DNA from: Romboutsia_E sp900604535
GTDB lineage: Bacteria; Bacillota; Clostridia; Peptostreptococcales; Peptostreptococcaceae
Direction: 5' to 3'
NCBI RefSeq assembly: GCF_900604535.1
Contig: NZ_UWOT01000004.1
Span: forward strand, 1 to 64,000
DNA length: 64,000 nucleotides
The stretch's first letter is position 1. Each line of letters opens with the position of its first letter. A program made the position numbers and the translations under genes. The notes beneath the pieces are model-generated. The model did no database searches, had not been told where the DNA came from, and saw nothing but the letters and a program-made list of their open reading frames with translations. Below, one piece after another: positions 1 to 9,081 of the stretch.

Positions 1-17
1 ATATTAACTCCATATTA

Positions 18-776
18 TTACACTCTCTTAATAGTTAATATATATATAAATTTTAAATTCGTATTTATATATCGTTTTAATAGTCTTTTTGGATCTTGCA
101 TCAATCTATATAGCCATTCTAAACTCATATTCTGCATCCACTTAGGAGCTCTTGATATATTACCTGCATGATAGTCAAACCCGGCACCAACACCTAACAT
201 TAATCCATTTACTTTATTTTTATGTTTACACATCCAAATTTCCTGTTTAGGAGCCCCCAACCCTACCCATATAAAATCTGGTTTAACTTTATTTATACTT
301 TCTATTACTTTCTTATCTTCTTCTTCCGTTAATTTTCTAAATGGGGGTGAATACATACCCGATATTTTCATATTAGGATATTTCTCATTTAATTTTGCTT
401 GCAATGTATCCAAAGTTTTTTGAGTACTACCATAAAAATAATGACTATATCCATTTTCTTCAGATATTTTAAATATCTCCTCCATTAAATCTGGACCTGT
501 CACTCTTTCAGCTTCCTTAAATCCTCTTTTTTGGCTAACTATAGATAAAGGTTTACCATCTGGCAAAGCCATAAAACCACTATTTTGAATATTTCTATAA
601 CGTTCATCCTCATACGACATTACTGTTGTGTGAACATTAGATACACATATATAATTACCTTTTATATCTTCTAAATTATGCGTTATAACTTTAATAGTAT
701 CCTTCATATTAGTTACATTTATATTCACACCTAATATGTTACAAACCTTTAATTTTGGCTTAGATTTACTTTGCAT
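18..776 (-). CDS. WecG/TagA/CpsF-family glycosyltransferase
   Basis: Predicted membrane-associated glycosyltransferase (GT26). Characterised members add ManNAc or a related HexNAc to undecaprenyl-diphosphate-GlcNAc, the linkage step of a wall polymer. The Thr pair after SNVH (residues 50-51) and the Asp of LPDG (residue 73) sit where the family's catalytic residues lie. GLGAPKQE (172-179) and the basic RAPKW C-terminal part are hallmarks. I start at the ATG at 776 because AGGTG lies 6 nt upstream; an upstream in-frame GTG at 785 has no properly spaced RBS. The start overlaps the end of the preceding glycosyltransferase by 11 nt, so this is the last gene of the operon read leftwards from 9081. 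UDP-ManNAc could come from the epimerase at 56369-57472. The family is clear; the exact acceptor is inferred. Confidence 0.88.
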   Translation of the reverse strand: MQSKSKPKLKVCNILGVNINVTNMKDTIKVITHNLEDIKGNYICVSNVHTTVMSYEDERYRNIQNSGFMALPDGKPLSIVSQKRGFKEAERVTGPDLMEEIFKISEENGYSHYFYGSTQKTLDTLQAKLNEKYPNMKISGMYSPPFRKLTEEEDKKVIESINKVKPDFIWVGLGAPKQEIWMCKHKNKVNGLMLGVGAGFDYHAGNISRAPKWMQNMSLEWLYRLMQDPKRLLKRYINTNLKFIYILTIKRV

Positions 777-1953
777 TATTATCACCTACCAAACTTTTGT
801 ATATATTTATTAAAGCTTCATAGTTTTTATCATCAGTATAATATTTATAAAATGTACTATAAGCATTATTTCCTAATTCTATATTCAATTCTTTATTATA
901 GAATAATTTTTCAACTTTACTCTTTAAACTTAACATACTATTTTTTTCAAATAATAAACCGTTATATTCATTTTTAATTAATGAACTCACATTACCTAAA
1001 TTATTTCCTATTATAGGAACACCTAAAGCAAAGCTCTCAGCTATTGTCATTGGAAAACCTTCATAACACTGTGATGGAACTATAACTGCTATAGATTTTC
1101 TTATAATATCAAATGCTTTTTCCCGTTCCATAAATCCTAAAATCTTTATATTATTTAACTTGTTTTCTTCTATAAAGATTTTGATTCTATCTTTTTCTGG
1201 TCCATCACCAATTATATATAAATTAACCTTTTTATTAACTTCTTTCCATGCTTCTATTAAAAAATTAATTCCTTTTATATCCTCTAGTCTACCTATATAA
1301 ACAAAATAATCCTTTAGCTCTCTTTCTACTTTATCTCTTTTCTCTATAAAGTTTGGTTTAATATAAACTTTCCTTTCATCATTAACTAAATTTAATATTT
1401 TATTTTTATTAAAATTAGTTAAGGTTATATAGTTAACTTTTTTATGAGTACCAATTAGCCTATGGAATTTTAACATAGTATACATTATAAATGTTTGAGA
1501 TAATGAATTTCTATAACATCTATTTTTTAATGATTGTTCTAATCCTCTAGCTAAGCAATCTTCACATATTTCGCCATTCCTAGTAAATGTAGCTCCTGGA
1601 CATAATAACCTAAAGTTATGTATAGTCTGAACTACAGAAACCTTCTTTGATCTAGCTGCATAGTATATAGATGGACTTATTAATGGTAATGTATTATGAA
1701 CATGTACTACATCTATATCATTTTCATCTATTAACTTTTTAACTTCCTTATATGTTTTTAAAGAAAATATAGTTTCTATACCTAATTTTAACTTACTAAG
1801 TATTCCACCTTTTATTTCATCGTTATGTCTAGTATATTTAGTCACTTTGTGACCATTTTTCTCTAACATTTTAACCTCATTATGAAAAACTGTATCTTCT
1901 CCACCAGGAACTTGATAATAGTTATGTGCCATTAATACATTTTGTTTCTTCAT
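766..1953 (-). CDS. GT4-family glycosyltransferase
   Basis: GT-B fold glycosyltransferase of family 4, 395 residues, the usual length. The N-terminal half has the HVHNT and TIHNF segments of the acceptor domain plus a Cys-containing insert after LLCPG. The C-terminal half carries YIGRLEDIKG and the nucleotide-sugar signature EGFPMTIAE (E-x7-E, about residue 300). It probably adds a sugar, perhaps fucose or mannose given the GDP-sugar genes upstream, to a lipid-linked intermediate on the cytoplasmic face. That donor assignment is inference from neighbours. It follows fcl in the operon and is separated from it by a short inverted repeat. Confidence 0.85.
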   Translation of the reverse strand: MKKQNVLMAHNYYQVPGGEDTVFHNEVKMLEKNGHKVTKYTRHNDEIKGGILSKLKLGIETIFSLKTYKEVKKLIDENDIDVVHVHNTLPLISPSIYYAARSKKVSVVQTIHNFRLLCPGATFTRNGEICEDCLARGLEQSLKNRCYRNSLSQTFIMYTMLKFHRLIGTHKKVNYITLTNFNKNKILNLVNDERKVYIKPNFIEKRDKVERELKDYFVYIGRLEDIKGINFLIEAWKEVNKKVNLYIIGDGPEKDRIKIFIEENKLNNIKILGFMEREKAFDIIRKSIAVIVPSQCYEGFPMTIAESFALGVPIIGNNLGNVSSLIKNEYNGLLFEKNSMLSLKSKVEKLFYNKELNIELGNNAYSTFYKYYTDDKNYEALINIYKSLVGDNNAK

Positions 1954-1972
1954 ATGTATCCTCTTTCTTATT

Positions 1973-2003
1973 AATAAGGATACTAATTTTTAGCATCCTT
2001 AAT
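1973..2003. repeat. Short inverted repeat between fcl and GT4
   Basis: The arms AAGGAT (1976-1981) and ATCCTT (1995-2000) enclose an A/T loop just upstream of the GT4 start. There is no clear T-run on the minus strand, so this is more likely an mRNA processing or stability hairpin than a terminator. Confidence 0.35.
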
Positions 2004-2027
2004 TATCAGATTTTATTACTTAATATT

Positions 2028-2960
2028 TTATTTATAGTTCTCTAAGAACCAATTGTAAGCTAACTTAATTCCTTCATTTAAACTAACCTTATGCTTCCAT
2101 CCAAGTCCATGTAACTTATCTACAGTAGTTAACTTTCTAGGAGTACCATCAGGCATGTCAGTATTAAACACTAACTCACCATCAAATCCAATAACTTCCT
2201 TAACAGTCTCAGCAAGCTGCTTTATAGAAACCTCTTCACCAGTTCCTATATTTACATGACCTTCACCATCATAATTTTCCATTAAGAATACACAAGCATC
2301 AGCCATATCATCAACATATAAAAACTCTCTAAGTGGAGTACCAGTTCCCCAAACTTCAACAACATCACTATTATTAATCTTAGCTTCATGGAACTTTCTA
2401 ATAAGTGCTGGTAATACATGAGAATTATTTAAATCAAAATTATCATTAGGACCATATAAATTAGTAGGCATACAACTTATAAAGTTATCTCCATATTGTC
2501 TCTTAAAGAACTTACACATCTCAAGACCTGCAATCTTAGCAACAGCATAAGCTTCATTAGTTTCTTCTAAACTTCCAGTTAAAAGATACTCTTCCTTTAT
2601 CGGTTGAGGAGCCATCTTAGGATAAATACAAGTACTACCTAAAAATAATAACTTCTTAACCTTAAAATCATGAGCAGCCTTAATAACATTATTTTGAATC
2701 ATCAAATTATCATATATAAAATCAGCAGGATAAGTATTATTCGCATGAATTCCACCAACCTTAGCCGCAGCTAAAAACACATACTCAGGCTTCTCTTCCT
2801 CAAAAAACGCTCTAACATCAGCCTGATTAGCTAAATCCAATTCCTTATGCGTCCTACAAATAATATTAGTAAATCCTCTATCCTGTAAATTTCTAACAAT
2901 AGCCGAACCAACCAAACCTCTATGTCCAGCAACATATATCTTAGAATCTAATTTCATCAT
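2028..2960 (-). CDS. fcl: GDP-L-fucose synthase
   Basis: NADPH-dependent epimerase/reductase that converts GDP-4-keto-6-deoxy-D-mannose to GDP-L-fucose in the cytoplasm. It is an extended short-chain dehydrogenase of 310 residues, normal for the family. The Rossmann motif G-x2-G-x2-G is at 12-18, the active-site Ser at 109 (LGSTC) and Y-x3-K at 138-142. The start follows GGAGAGAG, and either of two adjacent ATGs could be used. It acts directly after Gmd, which is encoded just upstream; a long palindrome separates the two genes. The 5' half of the gene is unusually G/T-rich at third positions on the coding strand, unlike gmd. Confidence 0.95.
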   Translation of the reverse strand: MMKLDSKIYVAGHRGLVGSAIVRNLQDRGFTNIICRTHKELDLANQADVRAFFEEEKPEYVFLAAAKVGGIHANNTYPADFIYDNLMIQNNVIKAAHDFKVKKLLFLGSTCIYPKMAPQPIKEEYLLTGSLEETNEAYAVAKIAGLEMCKFFKRQYGDNFISCMPTNLYGPNDNFDLNNSHVLPALIRKFHEAKINNSDVVEVWGTGTPLREFLYVDDMADACVFLMENYDGEGHVNIGTGEEVSIKQLAETVKEVIGFDGELVFNTDMPDGTPRKLTTVDKLHGLGWKHKVSLNEGIKLAYNWFLENYK

Positions 2961-3012
2961 CTCTCTCCATTCTATTAATCTAAGCTTTAAAAACTAATTA
3001 TCCGCAAGTACC

Positions 3013-3108
3013 AGAGCGCAGCGGTGAGAATATAAATTTAACTGACATTGGCATACACCTTTTGTATGCATGGAAGTAAATTTATATCTCACCACAAGCT
3101 CCGCTTAC
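3013..3108 (+). repeat. Long tip-conserved palindrome, copy 1
   Basis: Imperfect palindrome inside the polysaccharide operon between gmd and fcl. The long A/T-rich arms run 3023-3039 and 3078-3092, and an outer AGCG/CGCT pair extends them. The tip is CAT, unpaired TG, GCATAC, a 7-nt T-rich loop, GTATGC, ATG. I orient the family so that the unpaired TN lies on the 5' side, which makes this copy plus. There is no T-run on the minus strand, so operon readthrough is plausible. Confidence 0.8.
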
Positions 3109-3116
3109 GAATGGAT

Positions 3117-4190
3117 TTAGTTTTCAAACTTAGATTTGTATCCTCCACCATTTTTAAGTTCTTCTAAGTCTGATTGAACCATTTCCTTAACTAAATCCAT
3201 AAATGAATACTTAGGCTCCCAACCTAACTCAGTTCTAGCCTTAGTACTATCTCCCCATAATAATTCAACCTCAGCAGGTCTGAAGTATCTTGGATCAACC
3301 TCAACTAAAACCCTTCCGCTCTTCTTATCTATACCTTTTTCATCTACTCCAGTTCCTTGCCACTCTATTTCATATCCTAACTCAGCAAAAGCAAGCTCAA
3401 CGAACTCTCTAACTGTATGAGTTTCATTCATTGATAATACATAATCTTGAGGTTTATCTTGTTGTAATATTCTCCACATTCCTTCTACATAATCTTTAGC
3501 ATGACCCCAATCTCTTTTGGCATCCATATTTCCTAAGTATAACTTTTCTTGCTTTCCTAAATGTATAGCAGCAGCAGCTCTAGTTATCTTTCTAGTAACG
3601 AAAGTTTCTCCTCTTCTTGGAGATTCATGGTTGAATAATATTCCGTTACAAGCAAATATATCGTATGATTCTCTGTAGTTTACAGTTATCCAATAAGAGT
3701 ATAATTTTGCAACTCCGTATGGTGATTTTGGATAGAATGGAGTTTTTTCGCTTTGTGGTGCAGTATCTGGAAGTCCTCCGAATAATTCACTTGTAGATGC
3801 TTGGTAGAATTTAGTCTTAACACCAGTTTCTTTTATTGCATCTAATATTCTAAGTGTGCTTACTCCTGTTGCTTCAGCTGTGTACTCTGGTGAGTTAAAA
3901 GATACTCCAACGTGAGATTGAGCTGCTAAGTTATATATTTCATCTGGTTGTATTTTTTCTATTAATCTATTTAAGTTACTTGAATCTGTTATATCTCCGT
4001 AATGTAAAAATAAACTTACATCTCCTTCATGTGGATCTTGATATAAATGATCTATTCTTTTTGTATTAAAAGTACTAGCTCTTCTTATTATCCCATGTAC
4101 CTCATATCCTTTTTCTAATAGTAACTCCGCTAAGTAAGAACCATCTTGTCCTGTTATACCTGTTATTAGTGCTACTTTTTTCTTTTGCAT
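3117..4190 (-). CDS. gmd: GDP-mannose 4,6-dehydratase
   Basis: Dehydrates GDP-D-mannose to GDP-4-keto-6-deoxy-D-mannose, the first committed step to GDP-L-fucose (or GDP-rhamnose). It is an NADP-dependent extended SDR of 357 residues, the usual length. Visible are the G-x2-G-x2-G motif at 11-17, TSE at 133-135 and Y-x3-K at 158-162, which together form the catalytic tetrad region. It lies 17 nt after manC in the same operon and feeds fcl. Product assignment to fucose rests on the adjacent fcl. Confidence 0.96.
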   Translation of the reverse strand: MQKKKVALITGITGQDGSYLAELLLEKGYEVHGIIRRASTFNTKRIDHLYQDPHEGDVSLFLHYGDITDSSNLNRLIEKIQPDEIYNLAAQSHVGVSFNSPEYTAEATGVSTLRILDAIKETGVKTKFYQASTSELFGGLPDTAPQSEKTPFYPKSPYGVAKLYSYWITVNYRESYDIFACNGILFNHESPRRGETFVTRKITRAAAAIHLGKQEKLYLGNMDAKRDWGHAKDYVEGMWRILQQDKPQDYVLSMNETHTVREFVELAFAELGYEIEWQGTGVDEKGIDKKSGRVLVEVDPRYFRPAEVELLWGDSTKARTELGWEPKYSFMDLVKEMVQSDLEELKNGGGYKSKFEN

Positions 4191-4207
4191 TTTATATCTC
4201 CCTCTAT

Positions 4208-5254
4208 CTATATAATTTCTTTTAATTCCTTTATATTAGCTACATTTGATTTTTTTCCTATCAATATTTTCCCATCATGTTCAATAACATATATATCACT
4301 TAAACCTTCAACTACTACACTCTGACTAGAAGATATAACCAAGTTATTTTCACCTTCAACTGTCTTAGTATCTCCTACTAAAACATTTCCAGCTTCATCC
4401 TTATCCCTATATCTATCAAGTGCTTCCCAACTACCTACATCATCCCAACCAAAACTACTTGGAATAACATAAATATCCTTAGACTTCTCAAGTACAGCAT
4501 AGTCAATTGATATAGCCTCAGTATCTTTATAATTTTTATTTATCGTCTCTTGTAACTTCTCTTCTGAAGTAGTCTCAACTTCCTCAAGAGCATTGTAAGT
4601 ATTTGGTGAATACTTCTTAATCTGATCTAGTACATTATTAATACTCCATAAGAACATACCACCATTCCATAAATAGTTACCTTCATTTAAGTACATCTCA
4701 GCTTTTTCTTTATTAGGCTTTTCAACAAAAGCATCAACTTTTATAACTTTATGATCATTAACCTTAGTTTCATTGTTACTGTATCTTATATATCCGTATC
4801 CAGTTTCAGCTCTAGTTGGCTTCATTCCTAAAGTTATAATCGATTCATAATTCTTATTAACAAACTCATCTGCACTAGTTACAACTTTTCTAAACTCATT
4901 TTCATCACCAATAAGATGATCTGATGGAAGAACTACCATAGTAGCATCGTTATAATATCTGTTTATCACAAAAGCAGATAATGCTATACAAGGAGCTGTA
5001 TTTCTACCTTGTGGTTCTACTATTATATTTCTTTCTGGAATTTCTGGTAATTGTTCTTTTACTAAATCTACATACATCTCTCCAGTAGATATGAATATTC
5101 TTTCTACTGGTATAATAGGTTTTATTCTATTTACAGTCATTTGTATCATAGTTTCTTCACCTATTAAGTTTAAAAACTGTTTTGGCTTTTCTTCTGTAGA
5201 AAGAGGCCAGAATCTAGTTCCTTTTCCTCCAGCCATTATTAAAGCACATAACAT
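4208..5254 (-). CDS. manC: Mannose-1-phosphate guanylyltransferase
   Basis: Makes GDP-mannose from mannose-1-phosphate and GTP. The 348 residues correspond to the pyrophosphorylase domain alone; the phosphomannose isomerase domain found in bifunctional ManC proteins is absent. The signature MAGGKGTRFWPLS with EKPKQ is at the N-terminus, followed by EPQGRNTAPC and the FVEKP sugar-binding segment. Its substrate would be supplied by the phosphohexomutase encoded just upstream in the operon, and its product goes to Gmd. Confidence 0.94.
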   Translation of the reverse strand: MLCALIMAGGKGTRFWPLSTEEKPKQFLNLIGEETMIQMTVNRIKPIIPVERIFISTGEMYVDLVKEQLPEIPERNIIVEPQGRNTAPCIALSAFVINRYYNDATMVVLPSDHLIGDENEFRKVVTSADEFVNKNYESIITLGMKPTRAETGYGYIRYSNNETKVNDHKVIKVDAFVEKPNKEKAEMYLNEGNYLWNGGMFLWSINNVLDQIKKYSPNTYNALEEVETTSEEKLQETINKNYKDTEAISIDYAVLEKSKDIYVIPSSFGWDDVGSWEALDRYRDKDEAGNVLVGDTKTVEGENNLVISSSQSVVVEGLSDIYVIEHDGKILIGKKSNVANIKELKEII

Positions 5255-5287
5255 TCCCTATCACCCCATCTATATTCACTTGTATAT

Positions 5288-6967
5288 TTATAATGTAGTT
5301 ATTTCTTTTACCATTTCTTGTAGTTTGTTATCTACTTCTACTTTTTTTCTCCCGTTACATCCAAAGTAGAATTTAATCTTGGGTTCTGTTCCAGATGGCC
5401 TAACTGCTACCCAGCTTCCATTTTCTAATATAAATTTAAGTACATCTGAATTTGGTAAGTTATCAATTCCTAGTTTGTAGTCATTTAATTTTTCAACTTT
5501 TATATTAGCTATTTTTTCTATATTAGAATTTCTAAAATTAGCCATCATTGACTGAATTTTTTCCATTCCATCTATACCTTTTAATGTCATAGATACTAGT
5601 TCTTCTTTGTAGTATCCATACTTTTTATAGACTTCTTGTAACCCCTCATATAGAGTCATTCCTTTATCATAATAGAATGCAGCCATTTCAGATATTAGTA
5701 ATGATGATACTACTCCGTCTTTATCTCTAGCATGAGTACCTATTAAGTATCCATAGCTTTCTTCATATCCCATTATGAATGTTCTATCTTGATTTATCTC
5801 AAACTCATTTATTTTTTCACCTATGAATTTAAATCCTGTAAGTGTATTTAAACAGTCTACTCCAAAGCTTTTTGCTATAACTGCTCCTAGCTCTGATGTT
5901 ACTATTGTTTTTACTATACTTGGATTTTTCATGTCTTTTAACTCGTCTTTTCTTTGAGTTAATACATAATCAACTAAAAGTGATCCTACTTGGTTTCCAT
6001 TAAGAACTACGTATTCTCCTTCTGTATCTTTTACAACTAAACCTACTCTATCGCAGTCTGGGTCAGTACCTATTATTAAGTCTGCTCCATTTTCTTTTGC
6101 CATTTCTATAGCTATATCGAAAACTGCTTTTTCTTCTGGGTTTGGATACTCTACTGTAGAGAAGTTAGAATCAGGTAATTCTTGTTCTTTTACTACTTCT
6201 ACATTTTCAAATCCAACTTCTTTTAATGCTCTTCTTATTGGTAAGTTTCCTGTTCCGTGTATAGGAGTGAAGATTATCTTCATTTCTTTACCAACTTTGT
6301 TAATTATATCTTGTCTTATAACTTGTTTTTTTACAGCTTCTATAAAAGCAGTATCTACACTGTCATCTAATAAAGTTATTAGTTTATTAGTTTCTTCTGT
6401 AGTTGGTATACTTTCATAGTTTTCTATTTTATTTACTTCCGTTATTATTTCTTCTGCAACCTTAGGGCAAACTTGTCCACCGTCACTCCAATAAACTTTA
6501 TATCCATTATATTCTGGTGGGTTATGACTTGCTGTTATAACTACTCCTGCTATACATCCTAGATGTCTTACTGCAAATGAAAGTTCTGGTGTAGTTCTTA
6601 AGTCGTTGTAAATATAAGCTTTTATTCCACAAGCTGCTAATGTTTTAGCAGTTTCTAAACAAAATTCTCTAGACATGAATCTACTATCATGAGCTATTAC
6701 TACTCCTTTTTGTTTACCTTCTTCACCGCATTTATTTATTATGTAATTAGCAAGTCCAAACGTTGCTCTTCTTATTGTGTATATGTTAATTCTATTAGTA
6801 CCTGCGCCTATTACTCCTCTAAGTCCACCTGTACCAAATTCTAAGTTTTTATAAAATCTATCTTTTATTTCTTTTTCATCATTTTTTATATTTATAAGTT
6901 CTTCTCTTGTTTTTTTGTCAAAATATTCATTATTAGTCCAGTTTTTATATACATCTATATAACTCAT
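5288..6967 (-). CDS. Phosphohexomutase (phosphoglucomutase/phosphomannomutase)
   Basis: Interconverts hexose-6-phosphate and hexose-1-phosphate. At 559 residues it matches the long PgcA-type alpha-D-phosphohexomutases. The phosphoserine loop TASHNP has its Ser at 147, the Mg-binding loop GTDPDCDRVG follows at about 300, and the C-terminal RPSGTEPK phosphate-binding loop is present. The position between a phosphoglycosyl transferase and manC suggests it provides mannose-1-phosphate (a ManB role), but glucose-1-phosphate synthesis is equally possible from sequence alone. Confidence 0.92.
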   Translation of the reverse strand: MSYIDVYKNWTNNEYFDKKTREELINIKNDEKEIKDRFYKNLEFGTGGLRGVIGAGTNRINIYTIRRATFGLANYIINKCGEEGKQKGVVIAHDSRFMSREFCLETAKTLAACGIKAYIYNDLRTTPELSFAVRHLGCIAGVVITASHNPPEYNGYKVYWSDGGQVCPKVAEEIITEVNKIENYESIPTTEETNKLITLLDDSVDTAFIEAVKKQVIRQDIINKVGKEMKIIFTPIHGTGNLPIRRALKEVGFENVEVVKEQELPDSNFSTVEYPNPEEKAVFDIAIEMAKENGADLIIGTDPDCDRVGLVVKDTEGEYVVLNGNQVGSLLVDYVLTQRKDELKDMKNPSIVKTIVTSELGAVIAKSFGVDCLNTLTGFKFIGEKINEFEINQDRTFIMGYEESYGYLIGTHARDKDGVVSSLLISEMAAFYYDKGMTLYEGLQEVYKKYGYYKEELVSMTLKGIDGMEKIQSMMANFRNSNIEKIANIKVEKLNDYKLGIDNLPNSDVLKFILENGSWVAVRPSGTEPKIKFYFGCNGRKKVEVDNKLQEMVKEITTL

Positions 6968-6982
6968 TTTTATTCCCCTCTT

Positions 6983-7648
6983 CTAACTTGCTGTTTTATC
7001 TCCAAATAAAACGAATACAGTTTTAAAGATTAATTTTATATCAATCCATAAATTTCTTTCTTCTATATACTTAATATCAAGTTCTATCCATTCATCAAAT
7101 CCAATTTCATTTCTTCCTCCTACTTGCCAGTAACAAGTAAGTCCTGGCTTAACAAGAAGTCTTTGCCTTTGATAAGTTGTATATTGAGCAACTTCTCTAG
7201 GAATGGGAGGTCTTGGACCTACTATACTCATATCTCCTTTAAGTATATTTAAAAGTTGAGGAAGTTCATCTATACTTGTTTTACGTATAAACTTACCTAC
7301 TTTAGTTATTCTTGGATCGTCTTTTATTTTAAAAACAGGACCGCTTTGTTCATTTTGTTCTTGAAGTTGTTCTAATAACTCTTCTGCGTTATGAACCATA
7401 CTTCTAAATTTGTACATATTAAATGTTTTTCCATTAATTCCGTTTCTCTCTTGTGAGAAAACTACTTTTCCCTTAGGATCTTCTAGTTTTATTAAAATTG
7501 CAACTATTAGAAACACTGGTGATAATATTATAAGTCCGCATAAAGAGCCTACTATATCCATGGCTCTTTTTAAAAATAAATAAATCTTACTCTCTTTAAG
7601 GTTACTACTATCAATTATTTCACTATAAGTACCCAGTTCTCTCTCCAA
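6983..7648 (-). CDS. Monotopic phosphoglycosyl transferase (initiating sugar transferase)
   Basis: Transfers the first sugar-1-phosphate to undecaprenyl phosphate, starting repeat-unit assembly on the inner face of the membrane. The 221 residues fit the small catalytic-core class. KRAMD precedes a single re-entrant helix at about 30-52, and the KFRSM, SIDELPQ and SIVGPRPP blocks follow. The start is TTG, chosen because GGGAGGGG lies 8 nt upstream. It lies between the BY-kinase and the sugar-nucleotide genes. The sugar used cannot be read from the sequence. Confidence 0.92.
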   Translation of the reverse strand: MERELGTYSEIIDSSNLKESKIYLFLKRAMDIVGSLCGLIILSPVFLIVAILIKLEDPKGKVVFSQERNGINGKTFNMYKFRSMVHNAEELLEQLQEQNEQSGPVFKIKDDPRITKVGKFIRKTSIDELPQLLNILKGDMSIVGPRPPIPREVAQYTTYQRQRLLVKPGLTCYWQVGGRNEIGFDEWIELDIKYIEERNLWIDIKLIFKTVFVLFGDKTAS

Positions 7649-7676
7649 AAACTTCCCCTCCCAAAAACTTTCTTAT

Positions 7677-8390
7677 CTACTTTCTACCAAATAAGCCACG
7701 CTTTGGCTTCCTTTTTTCACTTGAACTACCATAGTAGTAGTTATAATATCCGTAGCTCTTCTCATCTGCTTCAAATTTATTTAAAACTGCTCCAAGAATA
7801 TTAGCATTAACACTTTCTAATCTTTCCTTAGCAATTTTAGTAGCTTCTATATCTGCTTCATTCGCTGCAACTAAAAGAATTGTTCCATCTACATACTGAG
7901 CAAGTATACTGGCATCAGTAACAATTCCAACAGGTGGTGTATCTATAAATATGTAATCATAATGAGGTTTTATAGCTTCCATAAAACTTTTCATTTTCTT
8001 AGATTGAAGCATTTCAGAAGGATTAGGTGGTATTTTACCAACCTTTAAAATATCTAAATTACTAACCTTAGTATTCTCTATACACTTTTCTACATCTTTT
8101 TGTCCTGTAAGCACATCTGTAATTCCATTTATATTGCTAACTCCAAACATCTTATGAACAGTTGGATTTCTTAAATCACAATCTATTAACAGAACTTTTT
8201 TATTCTCAAGACTTGCAAAACTTGCAGCTATATTTGATATAGCCGTACTCTTACCCTCATTTTGACCTGAACTAGTAATTAATATAGTTTTTAGATTCTT
8301 ATCTACATTAGAAAACTCTATGTTTGTTCTTAATAATCTATATGCCTCTGATATATGAGACTTTGGATTTCTATGTATATGTAACTGCAT
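7677..8390 (-). CDS. BY-kinase (CpsD/CapB-type tyrosine kinase)
   Basis: Cytoplasmic bacterial tyrosine kinase that controls polysaccharide chain length and export together with its membrane partner. Walker A is SGQNEGKST (41-49), Walker A' is VLLIDCD (69-75) and Walker B is FIDTPP. The C-terminus has six tyrosines clustered between 213 and 220, the autophosphorylation cluster, followed by a basic tail. It is 13 nt downstream of the Wzz-type gene, the normal split arrangement of Gram-positives. No cognate phosphatase gene lies in the window. Confidence 0.94.
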   Translation of the reverse strand: MQLHIHRNPKSHISEAYRLLRTNIEFSNVDKNLKTILITSSGQNEGKSTAISNIAASFASLENKKVLLIDCDLRNPTVHKMFGVSNINGITDVLTGQKDVEKCIENTKVSNLDILKVGKIPPNPSEMLQSKKMKSFMEAIKPHYDYIFIDTPPVGIVTDASILAQYVDGTILLVAANEADIEATKIAKERLESVNANILGAVLNKFEADEKSYGYYNYYYGSSSEKRKPKRGLFGRK

Positions 8391-8403
8391 ATCTATACCT
8401 CCT

Positions 8404-9081
8404 TTAAGCTATATCATCTTTAGGTATTACACCTAATATTGGAAGACCTAAGTGTTTTGTTATATCTTCAGGCTTTTTCATTTTAGTATCCATATATTCT
8501 ATTAAGAATACTAAGAATAGTCCTACCATAATTCCAAGCACACCTGCTATTGCTATATTCATCTTTTTGTTAGGTGAAACTGGTTCTTCTGGAGTTATTG
8601 CTTTATCTATTACCTCAGCTCCATTTGCCTTAGTTATCCTTTTTACTTCTGTTGTAAATACTTTAGGTATAGCATTTGCTATATTTCTAGCTTGTATAGG
8701 ATTGGTATCTTGTACTTTTACATTAATGATTTGTGTATCACCAACTTGTCCTACAGTTACATTTGATACTAAATCAGAGTAAGTCATGTCTAAGTTTAAA
8801 TCTTCTATTACCTCATTAAGTACAGTTCTAGATTTTATTATTTCTCCATATGTAACTGCCAACTTTTGAGCAACATTATACTCATCACCTGTCATACTTT
8901 GAGTTTCCTTAGACTCACTTCTATTTACTATTAATGTAGTGTTTGTTTCATATACTGGTTTCAATAAGAAAAAGCTAACCAGTGCACTTATTATTACTGC
9001 TACTACTGTTATAGCTATTATAAGTTTTGATCTTTTCTTGATAATTCCAAAATACTCCCTTAAGTCAATAGTTTCTTCCAT
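8404..9081 (-). CDS. Wzz/CapA-type chain-length determinant, BY-kinase activator
   Basis: Membrane protein of 225 residues with transmembrane helices at about 19-41 and 176-196 flanking an extracellular Wzz domain. It ends in a short cytoplasmic tail of the kind that activates the BY-kinase in trans. The PVSPNKK segment before the second helix is typical of the family. It is the first gene of the polysaccharide operon, with a good RBS. A terminator-like hairpin in its leader (9158-9200) could gate expression of all nine genes. Confidence 0.92.
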   Translation of the reverse strand: MEETIDLREYFGIIKKRSKLIIAITVVAVIISALVSFFLLKPVYETNTTLIVNRSESKETQSMTGDEYNVAQKLAVTYGEIIKSRTVLNEVIEDLNLDMTYSDLVSNVTVGQVGDTQIINVKVQDTNPIQARNIANAIPKVFTTEVKRITKANGAEVIDKAITPEEPVSPNKKMNIAIAGVLGIMVGLFLVFLIEYMDTKMKKPEDITKHLGLPILGVIPKDDIA

